The translations under genes and the position numbers were made by a program. From Paenibacillus plantarum (lineage in GTDB: Bacteria > Bacillota > Bacilli > Paenibacillales > NBRC-103111): DNA of 64,000 bases. The notes beneath the pieces are model-generated. The model was not told where the DNA came from and searched no databases. It worked only from the letters and a program-made list of their open reading frames with translations. Positions 1 through 8,650 of the stretch are shown here, piece by piece; the stretch's first letter is position 1; every line of letters starts with the position of its first letter. Where the stretch lies: positions 85,907-149,906 of the forward strand of contig NZ_WHNY01000009.1 in assembly GCF_013141695.1 (NCBI RefSeq), written 5' to 3'.

Positions 1-264
1 GATCGTGTATTGTTCGCAGGGGTTCAAGGTAGAATGGAGTCAATGAGTAAGTTAACTTTACGTTCGATACATATCGGTATGGCTGCTAAGATTTTACTAG
101 TTGATAAAAATACATTTGAGCTTATACCAATAAGAAGTAAAATTCCAGACTTTAAAGAAAATGAGAATATTAAACGAATGTTGGTTGCTTCTAAGCGTTT
201 GGGTTATTGGTTTTCAACAATTGATTTTAATCAGCTTTGTGCTTTATTGAAAGTGAGGTTTTAG
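1..264 (+). CDS. ABC-3C system middle component (5' end outside window)
   Basis: The frame is open at the left edge, so this is the last 87 or so codons of a gene that begins outside the window. The visible part has a region rich in Arg, Ile and Gly followed by a tail that reads A-S-K-R-L-G-Y-W-F. This fits the small 'middle component' of three-component ABC (ABC-3C) systems, which lies directly upstream of a DUF3732 ATPase gene. Here the stop is only three bases before the next start, so the two genes are surely co-transcribed. The middle component is thought to bridge an ATPase and an effector in predicted anti-phage or anti-plasmid systems. The assignment leans on gene order as much as sequence, and the effector gene would lie upstream, outside the window. 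Confidence 0.55.
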   Translation, partial: DRVLFAGVQGRMESMSKLTLRSIHIGMAAKILLVDKNTFELIPIRSKIPDFKENENIKRMLVASKRLGYWFSTIDFNQLCALLKVRF

Positions 265-267
265 TAA

Positions 268-2265
268 ATGTACTTTAAAATTGCACATATTATTTTATGG
301 CCCAAAGATGACACAAAAGAGAAACGTGTAATTTCATTTGACCTTAATAAAATAAACGTAATTACAGGTGATAGCCAAAAAGGGAAGTCATCAATTATAC
401 CTATAGTTGATTATTGTCTGGGGAGCAGTAAATGTACTATCCCTGTTGGTGTCATCCGAGAGAAAACAGAGTGGTTTGGTGTAGTTATTCAGTTTGAAGA
501 TCGAAAGAGATTATTTGCTCGAAAAGAACCTGGCGTTCAGATTCAAAGTGGTGAAGTTTACATAAATGAAGATTTTAAAGAGATTGATGAAATATCAAAC
601 CCATTTAGTATGACAAATGTAAAGTTTTTAAAGAATAGACTTAACGAAATTTCGAACATGCCTTTTTTAACATTAACCGATCAAACAGATGATGATTCCT
701 CAGGTAAAAGAGCTAGTTTTCGTGATTTTTCAGCTTTTCAATTTCAGCCGCAACATATAGTTGCCAATCCCTATACATTATTTTTTAAAGCTGATACTGC
801 GGAAAACCAGCAACGGTTAAAAAATATTTTTCCACTTGTGCTAGGTGCTATTAACAAGAAAACCCTTATATTAAAGCAAGAATTGAAGTTATTGGAGCAA
901 GAATTGCAAAAGAAACAAAGAAAGTTAGCAGAAATTAACCAATATACTGATAACTGGATGTTACAACTTAAAGACTATTATTCTAAAGCAAGGGAATATG
1001 GTTTATTGAAGAATGCTCCAGAATCATCGAGTGAATGGACTTCTCAAATCTACGTTGAATATTTAATGAATGTTTCAATCGATAATTCTGTATCAGTTTT
1101 GCAAGTGGATATTCATGCGACAGAACGAGCAGTTAAGGAACTACAAAATCTAACAAAAGAAGAAGTTGACATTTCAAGAGATATAGGAACCGAAAGGCAT
1201 AACCTACATAAATTTCTGAGTTTGTTTGATTCTGAAAAAAAATATCATGCATCATTAAAAACCCAATTAGAGCGAATGGAACCAGTTAGTTGGCTTTCAA
1301 AGTTTGTTGAACCCAATCAAGAGTGTATTTTTTGTGGTGCTGTTAGTAATCAAGCATACGAAGAACTTCAACACCTAGCAGAACATATAGTTAAGATAAG
1401 TGAGTCCTCTAACTTTATTGATAAGTCATATGATATTCTCGATAGAGAAATCATAAAAAGGAAAAGCAAATTAAGTGAACTTGAAAGTTCATTAAATACG
1501 ATTAGAAAACAAAAGCTTTTACTTGAAGTTGAGTCTGAAAATATCCGAGCGATAAGACAGACAGAAAACGAAGTATATCGTTATCTAGGGCGATTGGAGA
1601 AAGGACTTGAGGACTATGCCTTAGTTCATGGACACAGTGAAATGCAAGATGAAATAAACATTTTGGAACAAGAGATCGAGAAATTGAGATCGAAAGTCAA
1701 CCCTAAATTACTTGCACAAAATTTGAAAGGGAAATTACAACAAGTATCTAATTCAATTGCAACCTATGCTAAGTTTTTAGGCGTAGAGAACCCTAATGAT
1801 CCTGTATTACTAGATGTTGTTAATCTTACTCTAAGAAAGCAATCAGAGGGTAGAGACGACTTTTTATGGGAAATTGGCAGTGGGGCAAACTGGATGGGGT
1901 ATCATATTGCAACACTTTTAGCACTCCATGATCATTTTTTAGGCTTAGATTGGAATCCGGTATCTCAATTTATTATTATTGATCAGCCCAGTCAAGTTTA
2001 TTTCCCTGATAAACTTCAGAAGCAATCGGTCACGGAATATACCCCAGATGATATTTTAAAAGTGCAGAAGATATTTACAGCATTTGCTGCTCATCTTAGT
2101 AACAGTAGAGCAAGAGGAAGCTCCGCGGCTCAAATAATTTTAATTGAGCACGCTGATGAAATAACATGGAAAGCTCACGAAGATGATGTTCACCTTGTCA
2201 AGAGATGGAGAGATGATGAAGAGTCGGAGGATCGTGCATTGATTCCAAGTGAATGGCTAGATTAG
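268..2265 (+). CDS. DUF3732-type SMC-like ATPase of an ABC-3C conflict system
   Basis: This is a 665-residue Rad50/SMC-like ATPase. A Walker A loop, GDSQKGKSS, lies at residues 34-42. Long charged coiled-coil segments run from about 190 to 330 and 370 to 510, split by a zinc-hook-like ECIFCGA (Cys353 and Cys356). A Walker B strand, FIIIDQPSQVYFP, is near residue 570. This layout is that of the DUF3732 ATPases of ABC-3C systems, described as putative conflict (defence) systems in which the ATPase senses invading DNA or its products and licenses an effector. The start ATG follows the middle-component stop by three bases. A hairpin terminator at 2335-2368 closes the unit. Family identity is fairly secure; the defence role is inferred from the family. 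Confidence 0.8.
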   Translation: MYFKIAHIILWPKDDTKEKRVISFDLNKINVITGDSQKGKSSIIPIVDYCLGSSKCTIPVGVIREKTEWFGVVIQFEDRKRLFARKEPGVQIQSGEVYINEDFKEIDEISNPFSMTNVKFLKNRLNEISNMPFLTLTDQTDDDSSGKRASFRDFSAFQFQPQHIVANPYTLFFKADTAENQQRLKNIFPLVLGAINKKTLILKQELKLLEQELQKKQRKLAEINQYTDNWMLQLKDYYSKAREYGLLKNAPESSSEWTSQIYVEYLMNVSIDNSVSVLQVDIHATERAVKELQNLTKEEVDISRDIGTERHNLHKFLSLFDSEKKYHASLKTQLERMEPVSWLSKFVEPNQECIFCGAVSNQAYEELQHLAEHIVKISESSNFIDKSYDILDREIIKRKSKLSELESSLNTIRKQKLLLEVESENIRAIRQTENEVYRYLGRLEKGLEDYALVHGHSEMQDEINILEQEIEKLRSKVNPKLLAQNLKGKLQQVSNSIATYAKFLGVENPNDPVLLDVVNLTLRKQSEGRDDFLWEIGSGANWMGYHIATLLALHDHFLGLDWNPVSQFIIIDQPSQVYFPDKLQKQSVTEYTPDDILKVQKIFTAFAAHLSNSRARGSSAAQIILIEHADEITWKAHEDDVHLVKRWRDDEESEDRALIPSEWLD

Positions 2266-2334
2266 GAAGATTGCGCCTTTGGTATGGGAATTGTTACAGG
2301 TGGCATAATTAAGTTATATTCATGGAAAATAGAA

Positions 2335-2368
2335 AAAAGCAGACAAGTTCAAGAAATTGTCTGCTTTT
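2335..2368 (+). terminator. Intrinsic terminator of the ABC-3C operon
   Basis: A perfect 12-bp inverted repeat, AAAAGCAGACAA with TTGTCTGCTTTT, encloses a 10-base loop and ends in a T run. It lies 70 bases after the DUF3732 stop and before the convergent rsfA-like gene, so it probably works for both directions. Confidence 0.8.
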
Positions 2369-2396
2369 AAGTATTGAATGTAGCCGCGGCATTTAG

Positions 2397-2921
2397 TTAA
2401 CTAATCTTATCAAGAAAACCGATCTCATGTGCCTTCTTAAACAACAGCTTTAAGAGAGGAAGGTCTTCTGAGTAGTAATTAATTTCAGAAACTTCCTTCC
2501 GGAGGTCAGATATTTCCTTGTCCTTCCTGGAAAGTTGAGATTCAAGTTCCAAGATGTACTTCGACATCCCTATTAATTTGTCGCGGACTACGTCTACCGA
2601 ATTGATGATAGAGGTTATTGGATCTTGAACATCTGATGCCTTATTATTATCGGATGTATTGGTTAAAGATTCTTTGACGGAAAGTACTCCCTTTAATGCT
2701 TTTCCAGAGATTTTTGCCTCTTCAATGGAATCTTCGTATTTTTTCCTTAAATTGTTATTCCATCTGAAGCCACAGGCAGATGTTGTTCTTCCGATTTGCT
2801 GAGAAGCAGTTTGAAAAGCTTGAAGTTGTGTTTTGCCGCTTTGCAAGTTATTAATTATGATGGTAGCTAGTTGTGTGTCCTCGTGTTCACTCCAAATAAC
2901 TATACTTCTTTTTTTGACCAT
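2397..2921 (-). CDS. RsfA-family (Myb/SANT-like) transcriptional regulator
   Basis: This 174-residue protein has the hallmark N-terminal RsfA region: a Trp near the start (IWSEHEDTQLA), the T-Q-L-x-A-F segment, R-T-x-x-A-C-G-F-R-W-N, then LRKKYEDS. In Bacillus RsfA is a prespore regulator whose Myb/SANT-like helices bind DNA. A polar linker follows, and residues 115-150 form a short coiled coil (SQLSRKDKEISDLRKEV), probably for dimerisation. The ATG is preceded by AGGAGG at a good distance, which fixes the start. It is transcribed toward the ABC-3C operon and away from the small gene at 3018. Such regulators are chromosomal in Bacillales and support that placement. Its targets are unknown. 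Confidence 0.75.
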   Translation of the reverse strand: MVKKRSIVIWSEHEDTQLATIIINNLQSGKTQLQAFQTASQQIGRTTSACGFRWNNNLRKKYEDSIEEAKISGKALKGVLSVKESLTNTSDNNKASDVQDPITSIINSVDVVRDKLIGMSKYILELESQLSRKDKEISDLRKEVSEINYYSEDLPLLKLLFKKAHEIGFLDKIS

Positions 2922-3017
2922 AGTAGAGTCCTCCTATTAAATGTATTATTTATAGTAGGTATTTACCATTTATATTATTTTTATACTAGGTTCGTATAAA
3001 TATTAGGAGAGAGTATA

Positions 3018-3284
3018 TTGTTCATACCAGTCCGATCTGATGAAATTGAGATTGCTCGACTTGATTTTCAGGAATATAAGAAGAATACTGGGCTATCCCG
3101 ATTTTCTCATCGATTTGAGATTCTTAAGAACGAGAACGATCCAGGGAAGTTACGTGACTTGACTAAAATTTATAGTAGCTTTGCATTCGTTCTTCGTGAA
3201 GACCTTGGGACTCTTGATAAAGAACCCCTGCTGCGGGTATTCAATATTTCCGAGAGGAAATTTGTGATTGATAGTCCTCGATGA
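3018..3284 (+). CDS. Small hypothetical protein, 88 residues
   Basis: The frame starts with TTG, preceded by AGGAGAG. It is divergent from the RsfA-like gene across a 97-base AT-rich spacer that likely holds both promoters. The protein is charged and shows no signal peptide or membrane segment. Its middle, KIYSSFAFVLREDLG, looks like an amphipathic helix. I do not recognise the family. It is read as real because of the ribosome-binding site and even codon use, but a function cannot be given. Confidence 0.45.
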   Translation: MFIPVRSDEIEIARLDFQEYKKNTGLSRFSHRFEILKNENDPGKLRDLTKIYSSFAFVLREDLGTLDKEPLLRVFNISERKFVIDSPR

Positions 3285-3304
3285 TTATGAGTGTTTTATA
3301 AGTA

Positions 3305-3447
3305 ATGAAGTTTTGCAATACTTGTCAGAAACCGTCTAGGATTATATGGCTTGTAGTTGCGGAAGGTGGCAGCTGGTTGAGGAAAGTTGTACCTTAAAAG
3401 TTCCTTTATGTCATGAGACCCATAGATTTGAGGAGTTATCGGGATAG
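3305..3447 (+). other. Two short overlapping frames resembling one broken Cys-rich (zinc-ribbon-like) mini-protein
   Basis: An ATG at 3305 opens a 30-codon frame beginning MKFCNTCQKP, a CxxC knuckle. In another frame an ATG at 3346 gives a 33-residue peptide beginning MACSCGRW, with further Cys at two later positions, ending at 3447. If a small frameshift lies near 3340, the two halves join into one protein of about 46 residues with CxxC...CxC...C...C spacing. No ribosome-binding site is obvious. This may be a decayed or frameshifted zinc-ribbon peptide, and chance cannot be excluded. Confidence 0.25.
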
Positions 3448-3470
3448 CAAGAGGAATAAGAAAAAATATA

Positions 3471-3515
3471 AAAAACTCCTCCTATACATTGATTTCATGT
3501 ATAGGAGGAGTTTTT
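3471..3515. terminator. Strong bidirectional terminator
   Basis: A perfect 19-bp inverted repeat (3471-3489 with 3497-3515) has a 7-base loop, an A run on its left and a T run on its right. It separates the small plus-strand genes from the convergent gene at 3526-4380 and can end transcription on both strands. Confidence 0.85.
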
Positions 3516-3525
3516 TGATGAAAAA

Positions 3526-4380
3526 TTATTTTTTTAATTCTGAGATTACATGATCCCAATTAATAACTGGATCTTGGATGTATTTCCTATTGATGAAAAT
3601 TTCATCAGTTCTACATGAGAATATTCTTTGATAAAGAATAGGCATGACTTTTTTTGCATTTTTTTTGTAAAACATTATACGGAAAATTCGATAATGTTGC
3701 GCAAAAAATGGATAGGAGGACGTACAAATATACTCAAACAAATCTGTTTTAATGAAAAATTTTCCTGCTAGATCAAGCAAATACCCTCGCCAAAAACTAA
3801 GTGAATTAGCATACCGAGAATCAACCGTAATTGATATTTGGAGAAATTGCTTGTGATGGTTTTCAACCGTAATGCCGATTTTTTTCTCATCAAAGTATTT
3901 AATAAAACCGTGATAAAAAGAAGATCGCTCATTAGTTGATGGAATTTTCATTTTTGGCAATTTTAATTCAGTGTGTTCCAAAAACCATGAAGGTTCAGTT
4001 GATGTAATAATTGGTGAACCCGAATAGGCTTTTACCCAACCCTCAAGTAATGCTGCAGCAGAAACTGCAGTTTGATAATTCGCAAAAGATACAGTGTCAT
4101 TAAATATGTGCTTATTCGAATTGATTAAATCGGCTGCATGGCTAGGACTTAAAATTCCTAGCATATACATAGATAATATTCTGCGATTACCTACTTGTTC
4201 ATTGAACAAAGATTCATTTTGCACTTGAATAGACTTTTGATTTAAGACAGTTGCTTTATATGCCATCATATATTGCTCATAATTTTTTTGTAGTTCCTCT
4301 AAATCCTCCTTCAACCTCCCTAAATTGAAATGCTCTTCAAAAAATTTTAACATGCAGTTTCTCAATAATACGTCATTCAT
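3526..4380 (-). CDS. Hypothetical protein, 284 residues
   Basis: The ATG is preceded by GGAGG nine bases upstream and the gene ends at a strong bidirectional terminator, so it is a real transcription unit. Residues 15-45 form a charged helix rich in Glu, Lys and Leu. A mixed region follows (PSHAADLINSNKHIFNDTVS), then a C-terminal half rich in aromatic residues (YPFFAQHYRIFRIMFYKK). No signal peptide or clear membrane segment is seen, and I do not recognise the family. Since it lies just outside the tnsA end of the Tn7-like module, it is either the chromosomal flank of that element or cargo of another one. Confidence 0.5.
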   Translation of the reverse strand: MNDVLLRNCMLKFFEEHFNLGRLKEDLEELQKNYEQYMMAYKATVLNQKSIQVQNESLFNEQVGNRRILSMYMLGILSPSHAADLINSNKHIFNDTVSFANYQTAVSAAALLEGWVKAYSGSPIITSTEPSWFLEHTELKLPKMKIPSTNERSSFYHGFIKYFDEKKIGITVENHHKQFLQISITVDSRYANSLSFWRGYLLDLAGKFFIKTDLFEYICTSSYPFFAQHYRIFRIMFYKKNAKKVMPILYQRIFSCRTDEIFINRKYIQDPVINWDHVISELKK

Positions 4381-4728
4381 TTACTTGTGCCTCCAGTCAG
4401 AATAGATAGTCCTGACCTTTCGCAAGCAGCACAAAATGTTAAATTTTCCAACCCTCCGTTTTATAGATTTTTTTCTCTCTCTACTATACATTTAATTATT
4501 TTTAGTTCATTTTTGTCAACTGCACTTACTGAATATTTATTGATCAATTTCTTACTAAAAAGGTCTTGTTTTTAGATAATTTCCATCACCTTTGGATAAG
4601 TAATTTTAGTATTTCCTTAAAATTAACTAAGTTTATTTAAGTAAATTTCCGCTTGAAATTGAATGTTTACACTTTGTACATCCCACCAATACTTCCAATT
4701 AATTATGCAAAGAAAGGAGGTGCAAACA
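4381..4728. other. AT-rich spacer upstream of tnsA; candidate transposon end
   Basis: No gene is supported here. In Tn7-like elements the end next to tnsA carries several TnsB-binding repeats. Three similar short motifs occur at roughly 35-base spacing: TTTAGATAATTTCC near 4573, TTTTAGTATTTCC near 4606 and TTTAAGTAAATTTCC near 4636. A fourth ATTTTCC lies near 4442. They could be TnsB sites, but AT-rich DNA gives such matches by chance. No clear terminal TGT boundary or target duplication was identified. Confidence 0.3.
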
Positions 4729-5370
4729 ATGCCGGTTCGGAAAATTAGGCCAAGTAAAGGTATTAATCGAAGGTGTGTTGTGAACACAAAGATGAACAAC
4801 GATGCCGTCTATAGTGAATCCCTTTTGGAACGAGACTTCGTTCGGCTCGTGAAATTTGAACGCAAAGTCAGCAAGATCGAGTATCAGCCGCTAAAAATTG
4901 AATACGTATGCGGCGGGAAGAACAGAGGCTACACTCCTGATTATCGCTTAGATTCGGAGGATGGAACATGCATAGTGGAAGTTAAGCGAGAAAGCGAAGT
5001 AGCCAAGGAAGAGAATCAATACAAATTTACAGCTGCTCAGAAATTGTGTGATTCAAAGGGTTGGCAGTTTAGAGTCTATACGGAACGGGACATAAGACCA
5101 GGGTACTTTCAAAAAAATCTTATGAAACTCTTCAGGGTCGAAAATCTGGAACTGCCACAACTTGAGATGAGAATCATTTTAGAACATCTCAGATCATTAG
5201 GTTCATGTTCAATACAAGCGTTAATGTCGGATTTTCGAATGATTCCAAATTCGATGTTTATAGCATGTATTTATAAATTGATTCTTCAACAAGAAATTAG
5301 TGCGGACCTAATCAATCAACAGCTTTCCCTGAACAGCATTATTTGTTCACCAGGAATACAACCCAAATAA
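4729..5370 (+). CDS. tnsA: TnsA-like endonuclease of a Tn7-like transposon
   Basis: The 213-residue protein starts at ATG 4729, chosen for the AAAGGAGG just upstream. A longer frame from 4663 has no such site. It has the TnsA nuclease fold signature: Glu34 in SLLERDFVRL, Asp71 in GYTPDYRL, and Glu84-x-Lys86 in CIVEVKRE, the restriction-endonuclease-type E-D-ExK set. TnsA cuts the 5' ends of the element so that it leaves the donor cleanly, in complex with TnsB. The C-terminal 70 residues look like the helical TnsA_C domain that contacts TnsC. tnsB begins 16 bases later. The nuclease residues are all present, so it may be active. Confidence 0.85.
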   Translation: MPVRKIRPSKGINRRCVVNTKMNNDAVYSESLLERDFVRLVKFERKVSKIEYQPLKIEYVCGGKNRGYTPDYRLDSEDGTCIVEVKRESEVAKEENQYKFTAAQKLCDSKGWQFRVYTERDIRPGYFQKNLMKLFRVENLELPQLEMRIILEHLRSLGSCSIQALMSDFRMIPNSMFIACIYKLILQQEISADLINQQLSLNSIICSPGIQPK

Positions 5371-5385
5371 CTTAAGGAGGATTCT

Positions 5386-7374
5386 ATGTCGTTATTTAAA
5401 CATGGCTTGATGTTTATACTCGACGGTAAAGAGTATGTGGTTAAGAAGGTCAATAAAAATGATATTGACTTAGAACTTGTTAACTATAATATTCGGGAGA
5501 GTTGGCTACTTGAAGACTTGCTTCAAGCTTGGAATGATGGGAGGTTATTGCTTAAATCAAAAGCAACGGAACATCCTTTTCAGGAGCAAGATCTAGGTAC
5601 ACTGCCTATAGAAAACAAAGCTACTGTCGAAAAGCGATTCGAGATATTGAAACCTTATCTAGAGGGGAAAATTTCTGGGGTCGAGCTCGATAACCATTTA
5701 AAACTCCATAATATAAGTCGCTCGACTTTTTATAATTGGCGTAGAAAGTGGTTATGGGCAAAGGATATTCGCTATTTAGTTTCTAATGAAGCCAAGCGTG
5801 GGCCAAAAGTAAGAAGAGTAGGCGTGGAAATTAAGGGGTTAGTTGAGCAAATTTTAAAAGATTTTGTGTACTCCGGCCCAAAATTCTCAATGAAAGCCCT
5901 TCATAGAGAGCTAAAGAAGCAGATTACTGAGCTTAACGAGCAACGTGCTGCTACAGAAAAATTGAAATTAATTTCCTATGACACTTTTACCCGTGTCTAT
6001 AAAGAGAACATTGACCTTTACCGCATTTCAAAAGTCATGAATGGTAAAGAAAATGCAGATCTTGAACGCTACGGTAGTATGGGTAAGATTTCTGTCGAAG
6101 CAGCGCTTGAAAGGATTGAACTTGATTGGACAAAGCTGGACTTAATACTCGTTGACCCAATAACTGGAAGACGTTTTCGAATTTGGTTAATTGTAGCTAT
6201 TGACGTTTATACAGGTTCAGCTCTGGGATTCTACCTGACCGAAAAGGTTGATACTTCTGCAATTAAACAATGCTTGCTGCATTGCTTCATGCCCAAGACA
6301 TACATAAAGAAAATGTATCCTAAGGTCAAGAACGAGTGGCCGGCTTTTGGTATTCCCCAAGAGGTCGTACTTGATAATGCTTCATCAAATGAATCGTACG
6401 ATCTTCAGGATGCATGCAGAACTTATGGCATTGATGTGCAGTATTGTACAGTAGCATCGGGGCATCAAAAAGGTGTCGTTGAACGCTTCTTTAGAAGTCT
6501 TAATCAAGCGATTATTCACTGTTTGCCGGGAACTACTTTCTCGAACGTTCAAGAGAAGGGGCAATACGACTCAGTCGGTGAAGCATGCATTACATTACAG
6601 GGTTTGTATTCTATTCTCCATTTAATCATTGTTGATAATATGGTTAATGGATGGAGTTATTCAAGAAATGGTGTTCCCGCTCAACTATGGAAAAAAAGTT
6701 TGGAAGAAAATCCTGAATTGGAATTACGGCTTCCAAGTAATAAAAAAGATTTACAAATTGTAATGGGCGGGGGATTAGAGCACCGAAAGGTTTCTAAAAC
6801 CGGAGTTAAGCTTGCAAAGCTAAATTTTCAAAGCGATGCCTTGATGGATTTAAAATATGAAATGCTGCGTAAAGGCTGTCAAAATGAAGATGTTAGGATT
6901 CGTTATGATATGTCGGATATGCGGACGATTTTTATTTGGGATCCATATAAGGAAACTTATATCGAGGCATTTCCAGATTATTTGGTACTTGAATCCCTTG
7001 GATTGGATACTAGTTTACCGATACCTTGGGAACAAATTAAGCTGTTCAATCAAGCTCAGCAAGAATTGAAAAATGAGTTTGATGATACACCATATGCTGA
7101 TGCAGTACGAGCTGCACTAGATATTGCAAATATGGAGAGAAAAGCTATGAATAAGCGTGCTAAAGATGGCAACCATGGTTCATCAACAGGGAATCCGTTC
7201 CCAATGATGGTTAATCCTGATGCGGTTCACAGTGTTCATGGTGACGTTATCTCTTCAAGAAATGTAAATACGATCGACAAAAAGGATCCGGGAGCGGGAA
7301 CTTTGCCGTCAATTGATTTTGTTGATGATGCAAGACAATTAATAGATTTTAAAAAGGAAGGTGAATCAGCATGA
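5386..7374 (+). CDS. tnsB: TnsB-like DDE transposase
   Basis: This 662-residue transposase has an N-terminal helix-turn-helix region (SRSTFYNWRRKW, near residues 105-120) and an RNase H-like rve core. The catalytic triad is visible: Asp247 in LDWTKLD, Asp330 in VLDNASSN and Glu366 in GVVERFF, with 35 residues between the last two, the classic DD35E spacing. TnsB binds the element ends and performs the 3' cuts and strand transfer. The start ATG has AAGGAGG in front. The stop overlaps the tnsC start (ATGATG), implying translational coupling. Length and motifs fit a full-length protein with no break. Together with a separate TnsA this implies cut-and-paste transposition. Confidence 0.9.
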   Translation: MSLFKHGLMFILDGKEYVVKKVNKNDIDLELVNYNIRESWLLEDLLQAWNDGRLLLKSKATEHPFQEQDLGTLPIENKATVEKRFEILKPYLEGKISGVELDNHLKLHNISRSTFYNWRRKWLWAKDIRYLVSNEAKRGPKVRRVGVEIKGLVEQILKDFVYSGPKFSMKALHRELKKQITELNEQRAATEKLKLISYDTFTRVYKENIDLYRISKVMNGKENADLERYGSMGKISVEAALERIELDWTKLDLILVDPITGRRFRIWLIVAIDVYTGSALGFYLTEKVDTSAIKQCLLHCFMPKTYIKKMYPKVKNEWPAFGIPQEVVLDNASSNESYDLQDACRTYGIDVQYCTVASGHQKGVVERFFRSLNQAIIHCLPGTTFSNVQEKGQYDSVGEACITLQGLYSILHLIIVDNMVNGWSYSRNGVPAQLWKKSLEENPELELRLPSNKKDLQIVMGGGLEHRKVSKTGVKLAKLNFQSDALMDLKYEMLRKGCQNEDVRIRYDMSDMRTIFIWDPYKETYIEAFPDYLVLESLGLDTSLPIPWEQIKLFNQAQQELKNEFDDTPYADAVRAALDIANMERKAMNKRAKDGNHGSSTGNPFPMMVNPDAVHSVHGDVISSRNVNTIDKKDPGAGTLPSIDFVDDARQLIDFKKEGESA

Positions 7375-8411
7375 TGAACATTTTGGAAGACGACGAGAAT
7401 AGGGATGACGAGTATATGAAAAAGCTCCGGAGTGAACTTGAGTTTCCAGAGGAGTTCGATCAAGTAAAGAAGATTAAACAATCTCTTGACGCCGTCAAAA
7501 ACATTGTTGTTTACCATGGTAAGTTTAATAATGCCATCAACGAAGTTCGTCGTTGCCATTTAGTGTCAATAGGTTCAAAAAAACCAGAGTTGCTATTTCT
7601 GCATGGTGACTATGGTACGGGTAAGTCAACTGTTTTGGGGAAGTATGTTGAAAAATACCCTCGATACGATGAAGGAAATAAGACGATTGTACCAGTACTA
7701 ATCGTTGAGATTCCAGCAAATGCTAAACCCAAAGATGTTGCTTCAAAGTTTTTATTTGAACTTGGAGATCCTTTCTATAGTAAAGGAACTGAGAAAGTAC
7801 AAACTTGTAGGGCTATTTCTATGGCAATTAAGTGCAGGGTTCAAATGGTTATTTTTGATGAGCTGCAACATGCACTTGAAACTGAGACACAAAAAGTATT
7901 AAGGCAAACCGCAGACTGGATAAAATCTTTTGTAAATGAAGTTAAAGTTCCAGTTATTCTGTGTGGTATGACCGATTCAGAAAAAATATTTAAAGCTAAC
8001 CCACAACTCGCAAGTAGGTTTAAACGAAAAGTCGAATTAACACCGTTTAAACCAGATAAGCAATTTCAATCCTTTTTGCAAAAAATAGACGAATCACTTC
8101 CATTTCAGCGATTAGCGAATCTTAGTGATATTAAGATGGCAATGAAGCTATTTTATGTCTGCAAAGGTACGCCTAGGATCTTACTGAAACTTCTCGAGGA
8201 AGCTGTAGGAATTGCTGCACAGCTTAATCAATCAAGACTTTCGGAGTTTGATCTTTTCGAGGCATTCAACCGTCTGGATTTCTCAGACAGGCCTAAAATA
8301 ATCAACCCTTTTCTGAACGAAGAGTTTGATTTGTTGAAAGCTTTAGATGCGGAAGGAAGGTTTGTAGCAGCTAGTACCGATGAGAGTAAAAAGCCAAAAG
8401 GCAAGAAATGA
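7371..8411 (+). CDS. tnsC: TnsC-like AAA+ transposition regulator
   Basis: This 346-residue AAA+ ATPase has Walker A GDYGTGKST at residues 79-87 and Walker B VIFDELQHA with Asp163 and Glu164. A sensor-1-like segment, VILCGMTDS, is near residue 200, followed by an Arg-finger region (SRFKRKVELTPF). It belongs to the TniB/TnsC family, which forms ATP-bound filaments on target DNA, links the TniQ-type target selector to TnsB and gives target immunity. The start overlaps the end of tnsB; ATG 7371 and 7374 are both possible. An intrinsic terminator follows at 8436. A diverged piece of the same gene lies at 14472-14530. Confidence 0.9.
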   Translation: MMNILEDDENRDDEYMKKLRSELEFPEEFDQVKKIKQSLDAVKNIVVYHGKFNNAINEVRRCHLVSIGSKKPELLFLHGDYGTGKSTVLGKYVEKYPRYDEGNKTIVPVLIVEIPANAKPKDVASKFLFELGDPFYSKGTEKVQTCRAISMAIKCRVQMVIFDELQHALETETQKVLRQTADWIKSFVNEVKVPVILCGMTDSEKIFKANPQLASRFKRKVELTPFKPDKQFQSFLQKIDESLPFQRLANLSDIKMAMKLFYVCKGTPRILLKLLEEAVGIAAQLNQSRLSEFDLFEAFNRLDFSDRPKIINPFLNEEFDLLKALDAEGRFVAASTDESKKPKGKK

Positions 8412-8435
8412 CCTGCAAGCAACGTGGTGGCGTGA

Positions 8436-8472
8436 GAAATATCCCTATAATATTGGGGATATTTCTTTTATT
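8436..8472 (+). terminator. Intrinsic terminator after tnsABC
   Basis: A 10-bp perfect stem, GAAATATCCC with GGGATATTTC, has a 10-base loop and is followed by TTTTATT. It closes the tnsA-tnsB-tnsC operon, so the next gene and tniQ need their own promoters. Confidence 0.8.
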
Positions 8473-8650
8473 CTAGCAAGCATAGAGGCACTTATTTTAT
8501 TAGTGATGTATAGCTAGAATACCGACAAAATGCGGAATTACTCTAAGGTGATCATAAACAAAAGCACTGTCAAAAGGCCTTGTGAACAACACATGGAGAA
8601 TTGTTTTTTTAAATTTAGTGGAAACAGGCACATAGAAGGCCTTAAAGGAA

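Noticed and set aside
4387..4575. A 62-codon plus-strand frame
   Set aside because: It lies in the AT-rich spacer before tnsA, has no ribosome-binding site and consists of low-complexity hydrophobic residues.
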